This document shows positions 1 to 5,954 of a stretch of DNA of 9,864 nt, one piece after another. The notes under the pieces were generated by a model, which saw only the letters and a list, made by a program, of their open reading frames with translations, ran no database searches and had not been told where the DNA came from. The DNA lies in contig JAKAUH010001125.1 of the NCBI GenBank assembly GCA_021818605.1, forward strand, positions 1 to 9,864. The letters run 5' to 3'. A program made the translations under genes and the position numbers. How positions within the stretch are numbered: position 1 is the first letter of the stretch; the number at the start of each line of letters is the position of its first letter. The stretch is from Planctomycetota bacterium. Lineage in GTDB: Bacteria > Planctomycetota > Planctomycetia > Isosphaerales > Isosphaeraceae.

Positions 1-768
1 GTTGAGCGCGAACCACGGGAACTTCATGTTCTGCTCGGCCGCCACCCGCTCGACGAACGCGCGCAAATGCTCGGGCAACTCTTCGGGCGTCACCCACGAG
101 AACCTGTAGATCCACCGCAGCGATAGGTCCATCAGCCAGGGGCCGAGGGCGAACTGGAGCACGATGATCCCCACGCCGATCGCCACCGCCACGCCGGTCG
201 ACACCACGCGCAGCTCGGCCAGTGCGATCAGCACCAGTCCGAGAATGCCGTACAGCAGGGCGAGGACGCCGGCCGACCGGATGAACAGGTTCGGCAGCGG
301 CAGCAGGCCGGACGACAGGTCGCGCAGGCGATCGTGAGCCCGCTCGTCCCGCGCCGGCCCCGTCGGATCAAGGACCGGGTCGCCCAGCGGCGCGCTTTCC
401 TCAAAATGGTCCCACCCCTCGGTCTCGACCCGGAACGCCCCGTGATCGGCCTCGATCGCCTTCTCCAGCTCGCCGGCGTCGAACCAGTAGCCCTCGCACT
501 CGGGGCACTGGTCGACCAACAGGTCCGGCCGCAAAAACGGCACCTGCTCGAGCCCCGCATGGCACCGCGGGCACGTCCGATCGGACGCCTCGCGCCCCGC
601 GGGCTCGGCGGCCAGGAGCCCCTCGAGCTGCCTGGGATCGCGGCTGAAGAGGAACACCTCGCCGCGATCGAGCCAGACCCCCTTGCACGTCTTGCAGCGA
701 TCAATCAAAACGCCGCCCCTGGCCATCGTCTCGACCATCGACGCCGTCCCGCAGCCTGGACAGTTCAT
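1..768 (-). CDS. Zinc-ribbon membrane protein, probable N-terminus of an M48 (HtpX-like) metalloprotease; partial at left edge
   Basis: 256 codons are visible from ATG 768 with no stop before the left edge. A GAGGGGG ribosome binding site lies just upstream. Two TFIIB-type zinc ribbons are clear: C3-P-G-C6 with C25-K-T-C28 followed by GVWLDRGE, and C66-P-R-C69 with C88-P-E-C91 followed by GYWFDAGE. Two hydrophobic segments follow (about 161-184 and 189-213). The segment after them, with EELPEHLRAFVERV at about 229-242 and FPWFA, resembles the start of the M48 peptidase domain of planctomycete HtpX-like proteins that carry such ribbons. The HExxH zinc site would lie outside the window, so protease activity is inferred, not seen. 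If correct, it is an inner-membrane protease for protein quality control. The zinc ribbons and membrane segments are secure; the family name is less so. Confidence 0.75.
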   Translation of the reverse strand, partial: MNCPGCGTASMVETMARGGVLIDRCKTCKGVWLDRGEVFLFSRDPRQLEGLLAAEPAGREASDRTCPRCHAGLEQVPFLRPDLLVDQCPECEGYWFDAGELEKAIEADHGAFRVETEGWDHFEESAPLGDPVLDPTGPARDERAHDRLRDLSSGLLPLPNLFIRSAGVLALLYGILGLVLIALAELRVVSTGVAVAIGVGIIVLQFALGPWLMDLSLRWIYRFSWVTPEELPEHLRAFVERVAAEQNMKFPWFALN

Positions 769-980
769 CGTCGCACCCCCTCGAACCGAACATGGGCCGT
801 CGATCTTCCCGGGCGCCCACGCCGCGCCTGGACCCGCCCCGGCCGGAATCTTATCAAGCGATTCGACGGGTATCATCAACTATTCAGCCGGCCTGCGCCG
901 ATCCTGGCACATCGCACGCACACAAACAGGACCTCGCCGCCGTCTCGCCCGCACGCTCCGACTGGACCATCACACCCGTC

Positions 981-1004
981 GTAGGTCAGGCTTTCCAGCC
1001 TGAC
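981..1004 (+). repeat. Hairpin repeat copy 1 (GTAG + GTCAGGCT-TTCC-AGCCTGAC)
   Basis: A perfect 8-bp inverted repeat, GTCAGGCT and AGCCTGAC, around a TTCC loop, preceded by GTAG. The 24-base unit is identical to the copy at 9836-9859. It is followed after one base by a CCGGC array. As I recall, this hairpin is common in intergenic DNA of planctomycete genomes; its function is unknown. Confidence 0.9.
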
Positions 1005-1005
1005 A

Positions 1006-1030
1006 CCGGCCCGGCCCGGCCCGGCCCGGC
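1006..1030. repeat. CCGGC pentanucleotide array, five perfect copies
   Basis: Five perfect tandem CCGGC units, equivalent to the CCCGG register, begin one base after hairpin copy 1. Related arrays of the general unit CCCGN occur at 4961-5024 (CCCGA) and 9514-9555 (mostly CCCGT). Confidence 0.85.
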
Positions 1031-1078
1031 CGCCCGGGTCAAGCTGGCGCGTTGTCCGACCCGTCCGATCCGCCCGTC

Positions 1079-1159
1079 GTAGGTCAGCCTCTCAGGCTGA
1101 CGCGGCCCGATCCGATCCGGCCGGCCGACCGGCCGGGTCAGGCTGAGAGCCTGACCTAC
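1079..1159. repeat. Pair of inverted hairpin repeats forming an 81-bp MITE-like unit
   Basis: Left arm 1079-1101 is GTAG followed by GTCAGCCT-CTC-AGGCTGAC. Right arm 1137-1159 is GTCAGGCT-GAG-AGCCTGAC followed by CTAC, which is the left arm inverted apart from one position pair. Each arm is itself a perfect 8-bp hairpin, and the two arms are terminal inverted repeats around a 35-bp GC-rich core. Between the arms, a C-G pair in the stem has become G-C, so both bases changed and pairing was kept. No coding sequence lies inside. Confidence 0.8.
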
Positions 1160-1261
1160 TTTCATGCCGGCGTAATGCGTCCCGTAAAAGAGCGCCCCGG
1201 ACGTCGATATCGACCGGCACGAGGAGAACTCGCAAGGATGCCGGTGGAGATGGCATGATAT

Positions 1262-1320
1262 CCGGAGGAGCCGGCGATGACCGAGGCGATATGAGGATCA
1301 TGACAGGAGGCGCCGGATGA
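1262..1320 (+). promoter_or_regulatory. Antitoxin leader with duplicated ribosome binding site and ATGA-chained mini-ORFs
   Basis: Two similar initiation signals lie 41 bases apart: GGAGGAGCCGGCGATGA (from 1264) and GGAGGCGCCGGATGA (from 1306). The first ATG (1277) opens a five-codon frame, MTEAI, whose stop overlaps ATG 1291 as ATGA. That nine-codon frame, MRIMTGGAG, ends in a TGA overlapping the antitoxin ATG at 1317, again as ATGA. The second signal is the antitoxin's own, AGGAGG at 1305-1310 with six bases of spacing. The arrangement suggests leader duplication and possible translational coupling; whether the mini-ORFs are translated is unknown. Confidence 0.45.
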
Positions 1321-1619
1321 ACGCGATCCGCGCGACCTGGAAGAGCGGAAAGATCGTGCCCGATGGCCCGGTGGACTGGCCCGAGGGATGCCGGCTCCTG
1401 ATCGAGCCCGCCCCGGAGGGCCCCGTATCGATTGGCGGCCGCGAGGAGGACTGGTCGAACTCGCCCGAGGCCATCGCCGACTGGCTAGCCTGGTATGACT
1501 CCCTCGAACCCCTGGTCTTCACGCCGGAGGAAGAGGCCGACCTGACCGCATGGCGGCAGGAGGTCAAGGAATCCACCATCGCCAGGATGAAGGAGCGCTT
1601 CGAGGGACACGGCGAATGA
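1317..1619 (+). CDS. AF2212-like (DUF104-type) antitoxin of a PIN toxin
   Basis: This 100-residue acidic protein starts at ATG 1317 behind a perfect AGGAGG. Its N-terminus (residues 1-32: IRATWKSGKIVPDGP, then WPEGCRLLIEP) fits the AF2212-like/DUF104 pattern of I-x-A-x-x-x-x-G, then P, then PEG plus a beta strand, a family paired with PIN-domain toxins. The rest is acidic and probably helical (PEEEADLTAWRQEVKE at about 69-84), suitable for wrapping the toxin. Its stop overlaps the toxin start as ATGA, the usual coupling in type II toxin-antitoxin operons. In such systems the antitoxin sequesters the RNase toxin and often represses its own promoter. No operator was recognised. Confidence 0.8.
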   Translation: MNAIRATWKSGKIVPDGPVDWPEGCRLLIEPAPEGPVSIGGREEDWSNSPEAIADWLAWYDSLEPLVFTPEEEADLTAWRQEVKESTIARMKERFEGHGE

Positions 1620-2044
1620 GGCGCTACCTCCTGGACACGAACATGATGGACCACTTCCTCGATCGCCGCCGGGGCGTCGGCGAGAGGGTCAAATTGGCCC
1701 GGGAGCAAGGGGCGATCATCGGCACCTGTCTCCCGGTGGCAGGGAAGCGATTCTTCGGGGCTGAGTTCAGCGGCAGCCGGGAGATCAACCGGGAGCGTCT
1801 GGTCCGCGGCCTCAGCCGGGCCCGATGCTGGCCGTTCGAACGTCGGGCCGCCGAGGAGTACGGCCGGATCGCCGCCGAACTCCGGCGCATCGGCCGGCCC
1901 ATGCAGCAGATCGACATCCAGATCGCCGCGATCGCACGGGCCCTGGGCCATTGCACGCTGGTCTCGAGCGACAGCGACCTCAAGGCGATTCCCGGATTGC
2001 CCGTCGAAAACTGGGCGGCGAAGGCCAGCGGACCCGGGGCGTGA
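1616..2044 (+). CDS. PIN-domain (VapC-like) toxin, with the expected catalytic Glu replaced by Lys
   Basis: 142 residues from ATG 1616, chosen because it overlaps the antitoxin stop by four bases and puts the PIN motif YLLDTN at the N-terminus. VapC-type PIN proteins are Mg-dependent endoribonucleases, typically cutting tRNA or rRNA. Visible acidic positions are D7 in LLDTN, D100 in QQIDIQIAAIA, and D119/D121 in SSDSDL. The family normally has Glu in the G-E-L-x-x-G motif after the second strand; here it reads PVAGKRFFGAE, with K44 encoded by AAG where GAG is expected, so one metal ligand seems lost. E50 is nearby but six residues displaced. Length and the rest of the fold look intact. The toxin may be weak or inactive, leaving a relic pair. 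Family assignment is firm; the loss of activity is inferred. Confidence 0.85.
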   Translation: MRRYLLDTNMMDHFLDRRRGVGERVKLAREQGAIIGTCLPVAGKRFFGAEFSGSREINRERLVRGLSRARCWPFERRAAEEYGRIAAELRRIGRPMQQIDIQIAAIARALGHCTLVSSDSDLKAIPGLPVENWAAKASGPGA

Positions 2045-2054
2045 CGAATCCGGC

Positions 2055-2143
2055 CCGCGACCCCGGGGCCGGCATCCGGCCCGACCCCGACCGCCCGACG
2101 AGGTCCGCCCCGACCGTCCGGCCGGGCGACGCCGTCCGGGCCG
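2055..2143 (+). repeat. 89-bp direct repeat, copy A
   Basis: 2055-2125 is identical to 5175-5245; after one mismatch (G2126 against T5246) identity continues to 2143/5263, making 88 of 89 bases in direct orientation at an offset of exactly 3120 bp. It contains a perfect 7-bp hairpin, GGGCCGG-CAT-CCGGCCC (2066-2082). The two copies bracket the GGCT-ATPase-HNH operon. This copy fills much of the 188-base space between the convergent toxin and HNH genes, where I saw no classic terminator with a U tract. Confidence 0.95.
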
Positions 2144-2232
2144 ATCTTGCCCGAGCGGCAGCGGCCGGGATCGATCGACTTGCCGGCGGCAATCGGATGC
2201 CATCGGGATCGGATCGACCCGACGGAGTCGCG

Positions 2233-2970
2233 CTAACGCCAGGGATCGATCCAGTCCCGGATTTCCGGAAGCTTCTCCTGCGCGTCCCTCACCAGCTCGC
2301 GATATTCCTCTGGAGGACGGACGAAAAGCTGGCGAACGATCCCGAGATACGGCCGCCGGATCGAAAGATGCGCCTGCAACAGGTGCCTCAACTCGGGACT
2401 CACCGGTGTTTCCAGCAGGACCTGCCCGAGGAGAAAAAGGACGGTCTGGATCTTCTCCAGCCGCTCGTCCATGATCCTGTCGAGCCGCAGGACGTCGCGC
2501 GTCGTCTCCGCCCGGGCGCGCCGATCCGGATCCGGGTTCAACCCCGTGGCCCCGGTGCGCAGGTCCCACTCGAAGTAATCCAGCGGGTCGTCCTCGCATG
2601 GTTCGATGAGTAGCCTTCGGCCCATCGCATCCCGCGGGAACTGATCGTGCTTGGCGCCGTTGCAGACGCTGCACGAGCGCAGGAAGTTCTTCCAGGCCAG
2701 CATCCGGGATGGACAGGCCGAACGGGGCCGAAAGTGCTCGATATCCTGGGCGTCGACCTGCTCGCAATAGGCGCATTTCCCGAACGCGAACGCGTCGAGC
2801 GCTTCATCAATCCTTCGCCTGGCGACGGTCCGGCCGAACGATTTCCAGGTCCGCTCGATCCACGGGTCGTGAGGCGCGACGAGCCTTGCCTGGCGGGTCT
2901 TCCGCGCCAGGTATCGGGCCGTCCTGGCGTCGAGGGCATCCCTCCGGCGGGGACGGCGTAGGGGCCTCAT
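2233..2970 (-). CDS. ptuB: HNH endonuclease of the TIGR02646 / PtuB type (Septu-like)
   Basis: 245 residues. ATG 2970 overlaps the ATPase stop as ATGA, giving translational coupling. The HNH zinc-finger nuclease core is clear: C66-A-Y-C69, then D76-I-E-H79-F with the likely general-base His79, W93-K-N95, and C100-S-V-C103-N104-x-x-K107. Two CxxC pairs should bind the structural zinc. This is the pattern of TIGR02646 proteins, which sit beside AAA ATPases in Septu defence loci and some retrons. In Septu, PtuB is the nuclease effector associated with PtuA and degrades nucleic acid on infection. The basic N-terminus (RPLRRPRRR) could contact DNA. The C-terminal half is helical and unassigned. 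No reverse transcriptase or retron RNA gene is visible, so plain Septu fits better. No key residue appears missing. Confidence 0.85.
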   Translation of the reverse strand: MRPLRRPRRRDALDARTARYLARKTRQARLVAPHDPWIERTWKSFGRTVARRRIDEALDAFAFGKCAYCEQVDAQDIEHFRPRSACPSRMLAWKNFLRSCSVCNGAKHDQFPRDAMGRRLLIEPCEDDPLDYFEWDLRTGATGLNPDPDRRARAETTRDVLRLDRIMDERLEKIQTVLFLLGQVLLETPVSPELRHLLQAHLSIRRPYLGIVRQLFVRPPEEYRELVRDAQEKLPEIRDWIDPWR

Positions 2971-4427
2971 TTCTTCGCCTTGCGCCGCTCGAGCGCGGTC
3001 CTGATGAACGCCGCCGTCTTGGCCTGGAGTTCCCTCTCCTCGGCGGTCTCGCCCGGCGCGGTCAGGCGATCGTCGAGCATCTCCGTCAGCCGGGCGAGCT
3101 GCTGCCCCTCGGCCCTGGTCAGCTTCCCCCAGGTCCTCCTGGCGACGAGCTCCGCATGCTTCCGGATGAGGGCCTCGGTCTCCTCGTCACGGGTGGCGTC
3201 GAGACCGAAGAGCGGGCTCGTGAGGATCTGGTCGACCCTCCAGCCCTTGACCGAATCGAGCGGCTGTTCCACCTCGACAGCCTTTCCCGGCGCGGTGGCT
3301 CGGAGCACAAACAGACCGCCGTCGCTGGCCGCCTGCGCGACGAACGGGCTATGCGTCGTGACGATGAACTGCATCCGGGGGAAGACGCGCCGAAGTCGGA
3401 ACCCGATCTCGCGCTGCCACGACGGATGCAGGTGCGCGTCCACCTCGTCGATCAGGACGATGCCTCCCGCCGTAATTCGCGGCTCGCCGTCCTCGTCCTC
3501 CATCCAGCTACTGAGACCATGGTGCATCCTCGGCGTACCTCTGTTTGCGCCCGGAGGTTCGTCATCGAGACGCCTGAGGATGTCAATGGTCAGCGAGAGG
3601 AAACTGCGATAGCCGTCGCTGAGGTCAAGGACGGACACTTCGGCCCCACTACCGTTCCGAAACGAAACGCTCTCGGAGTTAATACCACCGACTCGCACGT
3701 CCCCAGGCAACAGGCTGTCGATCAAACGCCGGGCCGCGTCGAGGGCGCTCCCGGCCCGGTCTCGCAACGGATGGTTCCTGTCGATCGAGCGGATGTAGAG
3801 ATCGCTCAGCCATTCCAGGCAATGAGTCAGCGCCGCGCCTTCACGGAACAGGGTGACGTAACGAGCCTCTCTTCCGATCGAAGACATCAACCGGAATTCC
3901 TCGGACGTACCACCTAGCAGCCGGCGGAAAGGTCCGTATCCGCAGGAGAACCAGCCCGGGTTTCCCGCCGCATACGGCCCGCTCAAGAGGGCCCTTTCGT
4001 CGACGAGCAGCGGGACCAACTGGGGCTGGTCGTATCTCGTGGCATTGAGCACGACCGGTTCTCGACCCGTCACGGCCAGCCGGACCTCATAGGGTTGCTT
4101 TCGCTTCTCGGCCGGCACGAAAACCACGGGCGAGCGCGTCGAGGGGAGCTTCCAGGCGACATCATCGTCCCCCTGAACGATCGACCCGGCGAGCTCGCCG
4201 TATTCCTTCCCTTGCCGGACCCAACCGTCGGGATTCAACAGCAGACGTTGTCCAGCGAGCGGACCAACCAGCGAGATTGCCATCGCCTGGAGAAGCGTGC
4301 TCTTGCCCATCCCGTTGCCGCCGAGCAGCACGATCCAGCCGCTGTAATCCTCGCCGACGTGCGGGAACTCCAGCTCGACCCGCTCGAAGCACCTGATATC
4401 CTGGATGAGGAAATCCCGCAGGTACAT
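2967..4427 (-). CDS. ptuA: AAA/ABC-type ATPase, PtuA-like (Septu)
   Basis: 486 residues from ATG 4427. An alternative in-frame ATG at 4445 adds six residues but lacks a ribosome binding site, whereas 4427 has GGGAG seven bases upstream. The fold is RecF/SMC/OLD-like: Walker A GGNGMGKST (36-44), an ABC-signature-like LSDGYRS (269-275), Walker B IVLIDE (323-328) followed by the D-loop VDAHLHP, and a switch His in TTHSP (357-361). The region between Walker A and the signature (about 60-260) is family-specific. With an HNH partner directly downstream, this is the PtuA layout. PtuA in characterised Septu systems is an oligomeric ATPase that binds and controls PtuB. The C-terminal 100 residues are charged and helical. 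The gap from the upstream cyclotransferase gene is 48 bases, so all three are probably co-transcribed. Septu function is inferred from architecture; the ATPase motifs are seen directly. Confidence 0.85.
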   Translation of the reverse strand: MYLRDFLIQDIRCFERVELEFPHVGEDYSGWIVLLGGNGMGKSTLLQAMAISLVGPLAGQRLLLNPDGWVRQGKEYGELAGSIVQGDDDVAWKLPSTRSPVVFVPAEKRKQPYEVRLAVTGREPVVLNATRYDQPQLVPLLVDERALLSGPYAAGNPGWFSCGYGPFRRLLGGTSEEFRLMSSIGREARYVTLFREGAALTHCLEWLSDLYIRSIDRNHPLRDRAGSALDAARRLIDSLLPGDVRVGGINSESVSFRNGSGAEVSVLDLSDGYRSFLSLTIDILRRLDDEPPGANRGTPRMHHGLSSWMEDEDGEPRITAGGIVLIDEVDAHLHPSWQREIGFRLRRVFPRMQFIVTTHSPFVAQAASDGGLFVLRATAPGKAVEVEQPLDSVKGWRVDQILTSPLFGLDATRDEETEALIRKHAELVARRTWGKLTRAEGQQLARLTEMLDDRLTAPGETAEERELQAKTAAFIRTALERRKAKK

Positions 4428-4475
4428 GATACAGCTCCCGGTCATGGCGGTCGGCGATCGGGTCGGAGCAGTCGA

Positions 4476-4943
4476 TCAACCACCGGGCCCGTCCAGCACC
4501 TCGACGGCCTCGATCCGGCGAATGCACGACTCGGGCAGACCATGCTGCCTCGCCCCTGCGATCGCGGCGTCCCTGTACCACCGGAACGGCCGCAGACCGT
4601 CGCGGATAGCTTCCGGTTTCGCAATGTAGGTGAACGCCTCCTCGTCCGCCCCGGCCCCCTCGCGCCTGACCATAACGCGGAGAATCCGATAGCCTCCCTC
4701 GGCCCGGTCGAGCGCCGGCCGTTCGGCCTCATCGAGGTGGAAGAGCACGCCGTAAACCACCGCCCTCGGGTCGGGTGAAGGCTCGATGTTGGCCTTGCCC
4801 GAGCCGTCCTTCTTGCTCAGCTTGTTGAACCGAAGGGCATGATTCCCAAGGACCGCCACGCCAACCGCCCGCGCCGACGGGACGCGTTGCGTGAGGCGTT
4901 CGTGCCGCATGTTCGAACCGAAGGCGAAGTAGGGAACGGCCAC
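4476..4943 (-). CDS. Gamma-glutamylcyclotransferase-like (AIG2/GGCT fold) protein, first gene of the Septu-like operon
   Basis: 155 residues from GTG 4943, chosen because GGAGAGGA lies nine bases upstream and the fold begins at once; the open frame continues upstream only through low-complexity GACCC repeats. The substrate loop YFAFGSN (5-11) and the catalytic Glu82 in LDRAEGGYRI match the GGCT family, which converts gamma-glutamyl amines to 5-oxoproline. The conserved stretch NKLSKKDGSGKANI (40-53) and a C-terminal FRWYRD...GARQHGLP segment also fit. Length is typical, and no membrane or signal sequence is present, so it is cytoplasmic. It lies 48 bases upstream of the PtuA-like gene on the same strand. 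GGCT is not a known Septu component to my knowledge, so it may be an accessory subunit, an unrelated stress gene sharing the promoter, or chance. The substrate cannot be read from sequence. Confidence 0.85.
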   Translation of the reverse strand: MAVPYFAFGSNMRHERLTQRVPSARAVGVAVLGNHALRFNKLSKKDGSGKANIEPSPDPRAVVYGVLFHLDEAERPALDRAEGGYRILRVMVRREGAGADEEAFTYIAKPEAIRDGLRPFRWYRDAAIAGARQHGLPESCIRRIEAVEVLDGPGG

Positions 4944-4960
4944 CGAGCGATATCCTCTCC

Positions 4961-5024
4961 GATTCGATTCGACCCGACCCGACCCGACCCGACCCGACCC
5001 GCCCCGACCCGGCCCGGCCCGACC
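4961..5024. repeat. GACCC (CCCGA) pentanucleotide array, about 13 units, next to the GGCT start
   Basis: Two GATTC units, then six perfect GACCC copies (4971-5000), then degenerate units (GCCCC, GACCC, GGCCC twice, GACC). It begins about 18 bases from the GGCT GTG start and directly abuts the ribosome binding site. Slippage here would change the leader length of the operon mRNA. Confidence 0.9.
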
Positions 5025-5174
5025 GCGGGTCATGACATCGGGCCGCGGTCCCGGTGAGCCATCCAGCCTATCACGACACCCCGGAACCGCACAAACGACG
5101 ACGCTCCCGCGCGATCGATCGGCGGTCCGGACCGACACCGGCACCATCCCGTCGGTCCACCGAGCCGAGCCGCT

Positions 5175-5263
5175 CCGCGACCCCGGGGCCGGCATCCGGC
5201 CCGACCCCGACCGCCCGACGAGGTCCGCCCCGACCGTCCGGCCGGTCGACGCCGTCCGGGCCG
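5175..5263 (+). repeat. 89-bp direct repeat, copy B
   Basis: Second copy of the repeat at 2055-2143, in the same orientation with one mismatch (T5246). It lies about 230 bases upstream of the GGCT start. With copy A it encloses the whole three-gene operon and little else. It contains the same GGGCCGG-CAT-CCGGCCC hairpin (5186-5202). Confidence 0.95.
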
Positions 5264-5368
5264 GGTCTGGCCGGGATCACCAGCCTGGCCTCGCGGCCTT
5301 CGTTGTTGATCCCTGGATCACCCGGTCACGACGACCACAAAGGCCTCCCAGGCAGAAGGAGAAGCCTC

Positions 5369-5434
5369 ATGAAATGGAAGACATGCACTCTCCGAGGGTT
5401 CGCGTGTCTTCCGCCTTGCTGGCATCCTGTTTGA
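5369..5434 (+). CDS. Small ORF of 21 residues, possibly the start of a frameshifted exported protein
   Basis: ATG 5369 has an excellent AAGGAG (5356-5361) seven bases upstream. The frame encodes 21 residues beginning MKWKTCTLRGFACL, with Cys at 6, 13 and 17, and ends at TGA 5432-5434. In the -1 frame from about 5404 the sequence reads SSALLASCLS, like the end of a lipoprotein signal peptide, and stays open to 5589. Joining the two would give about 73 residues with a basic start and an LLASC lipobox-like site, so this may be a broken lipoprotein gene. I recognise no family. Chance is a real alternative. Confidence 0.3.
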   Translation: MKWKTCTLRGFACLPPCWHPV

Positions 5435-5939
5435 GCATACAGTCCCTTCAGCGACCAGTCGCGGGCCGGCGTCCGTCGACCCCGGGCCGCTCGTCCGGGC
5501 TATCCGTGAAAGGTGTAGTCGACTTCAAAGCCGCCCCTCCGCCGACTGCACCACTTCGCCAGCTCCGATGTCGGCCAACCGGCCGATGACGTGAGGCTCG
5601 TACTCTCAGGCGCGGCCAGAAACAGACCACAATCCAAAAGTCCTGCCGCTGAAGGCCCGAACTCACCGTGGACGGGGCCGCTCCCGGTCGAGCCCGCCGC
5701 TGTTGAGCGCTCGGGCCGCCCACTCGAGGACCTCACATGCGAAACAGGCGGACTCCCTGCCGACACTCTTGCGATCCCGCCACCTGCCATCGCCAACGGG
5801 CCCGGTGCCGGGGCGCCGCCTCAAACGACGCGACACCGGCAGTCAGCGAAAACGAGGACTAGCCCACAGCGGAGCTCAGCGATCGTCCCCGTTTCCCCCA
5901 AAGGCCCGCACGGCACTCCGTTCCCCGCCTCTTGCGTCC
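5435..5939. other. Spacer of about 500 bases without a recognised gene
   Basis: The open frames on both strands have Arg/Pro/Ser-rich translations and no domain I recognise. No repeat of the hairpin or AACGAACCCAATC families occurs here. It is the 3' side of the minus-strand envelope operon; no strong terminator with a U tract was found. Confidence 0.5.
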
Positions 5940-5954
5940 TCACTGTAGAGTGAG
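5939..5954. other. Short inverted repeat over the stop codon of the exported-protein gene
   Basis: CTCACT-GTAG-AGTGAG is a perfect 6-bp stem with a four-base loop, covering the TGA at 5940-5942. It has no T tract and is too short to call a terminator; it might protect the mRNA 3' end or be chance. Confidence 0.3.

Larger units (their letters stand above)
769..1254. other. Spacer of about 490 bases with repeats, no gene
   Basis: This stretch separates the minus-strand zinc-ribbon gene from the plus-strand toxin-antitoxin pair. I see no convincing gene. It holds three hairpin repeats (981-1004, 1079-1101, 1137-1159) and a CCGGC pentamer array (1006-1030). A 27-codon basic frame (1175-1258) ends in ATGGCATGA just before the toxin-antitoxin leader, but I found no independent support for it. 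Confidence 0.6.
4944..5368. other. Spacer upstream of the GGCT-PtuA-PtuB operon
   Basis: About 425 bases holding the GACCC array (4961-5024) and 89-bp repeat copy B (5175-5263). The operon promoter should lie here on the minus strand, but I could not pick a convincing -35/-10 pair in the repetitive GC-rich sequence. Frames open across it have strings of Arg, Pro and Gly and look like composition artefacts. Confidence 0.6.

Noticed and set aside
2066..2082. GGGCCGG-CAT-CCGGCCC hairpin as a terminator between the convergent genes
   Set aside because: There is no T tract on either strand, and the same hairpin recurs within the second 89-bp repeat upstream of the operon, so it belongs to the repeat.
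1298..2776. A 492-codon minus-strand open frame across the toxin-antitoxin pair and into the HNH gene
   Set aside because: It is antisense to two genes with clear families, and its product is Arg/Pro/Gly-rich without domains; long antisense frames are expected at this GC content.
2709..3917. A 402-codon plus-strand open frame opposite the ATPase and HNH genes
   Set aside because: No domain, low-complexity Arg-rich translation, and the minus strand carries intact ATPase and HNH motifs.
2233..5263. Retron (reverse transcriptase plus PtuA/PtuB effector)
   Set aside because: No frame with reverse transcriptase motifs such as YxDD is seen next to the ATPase and HNH genes, and the upstream gene is a cyclotransferase.
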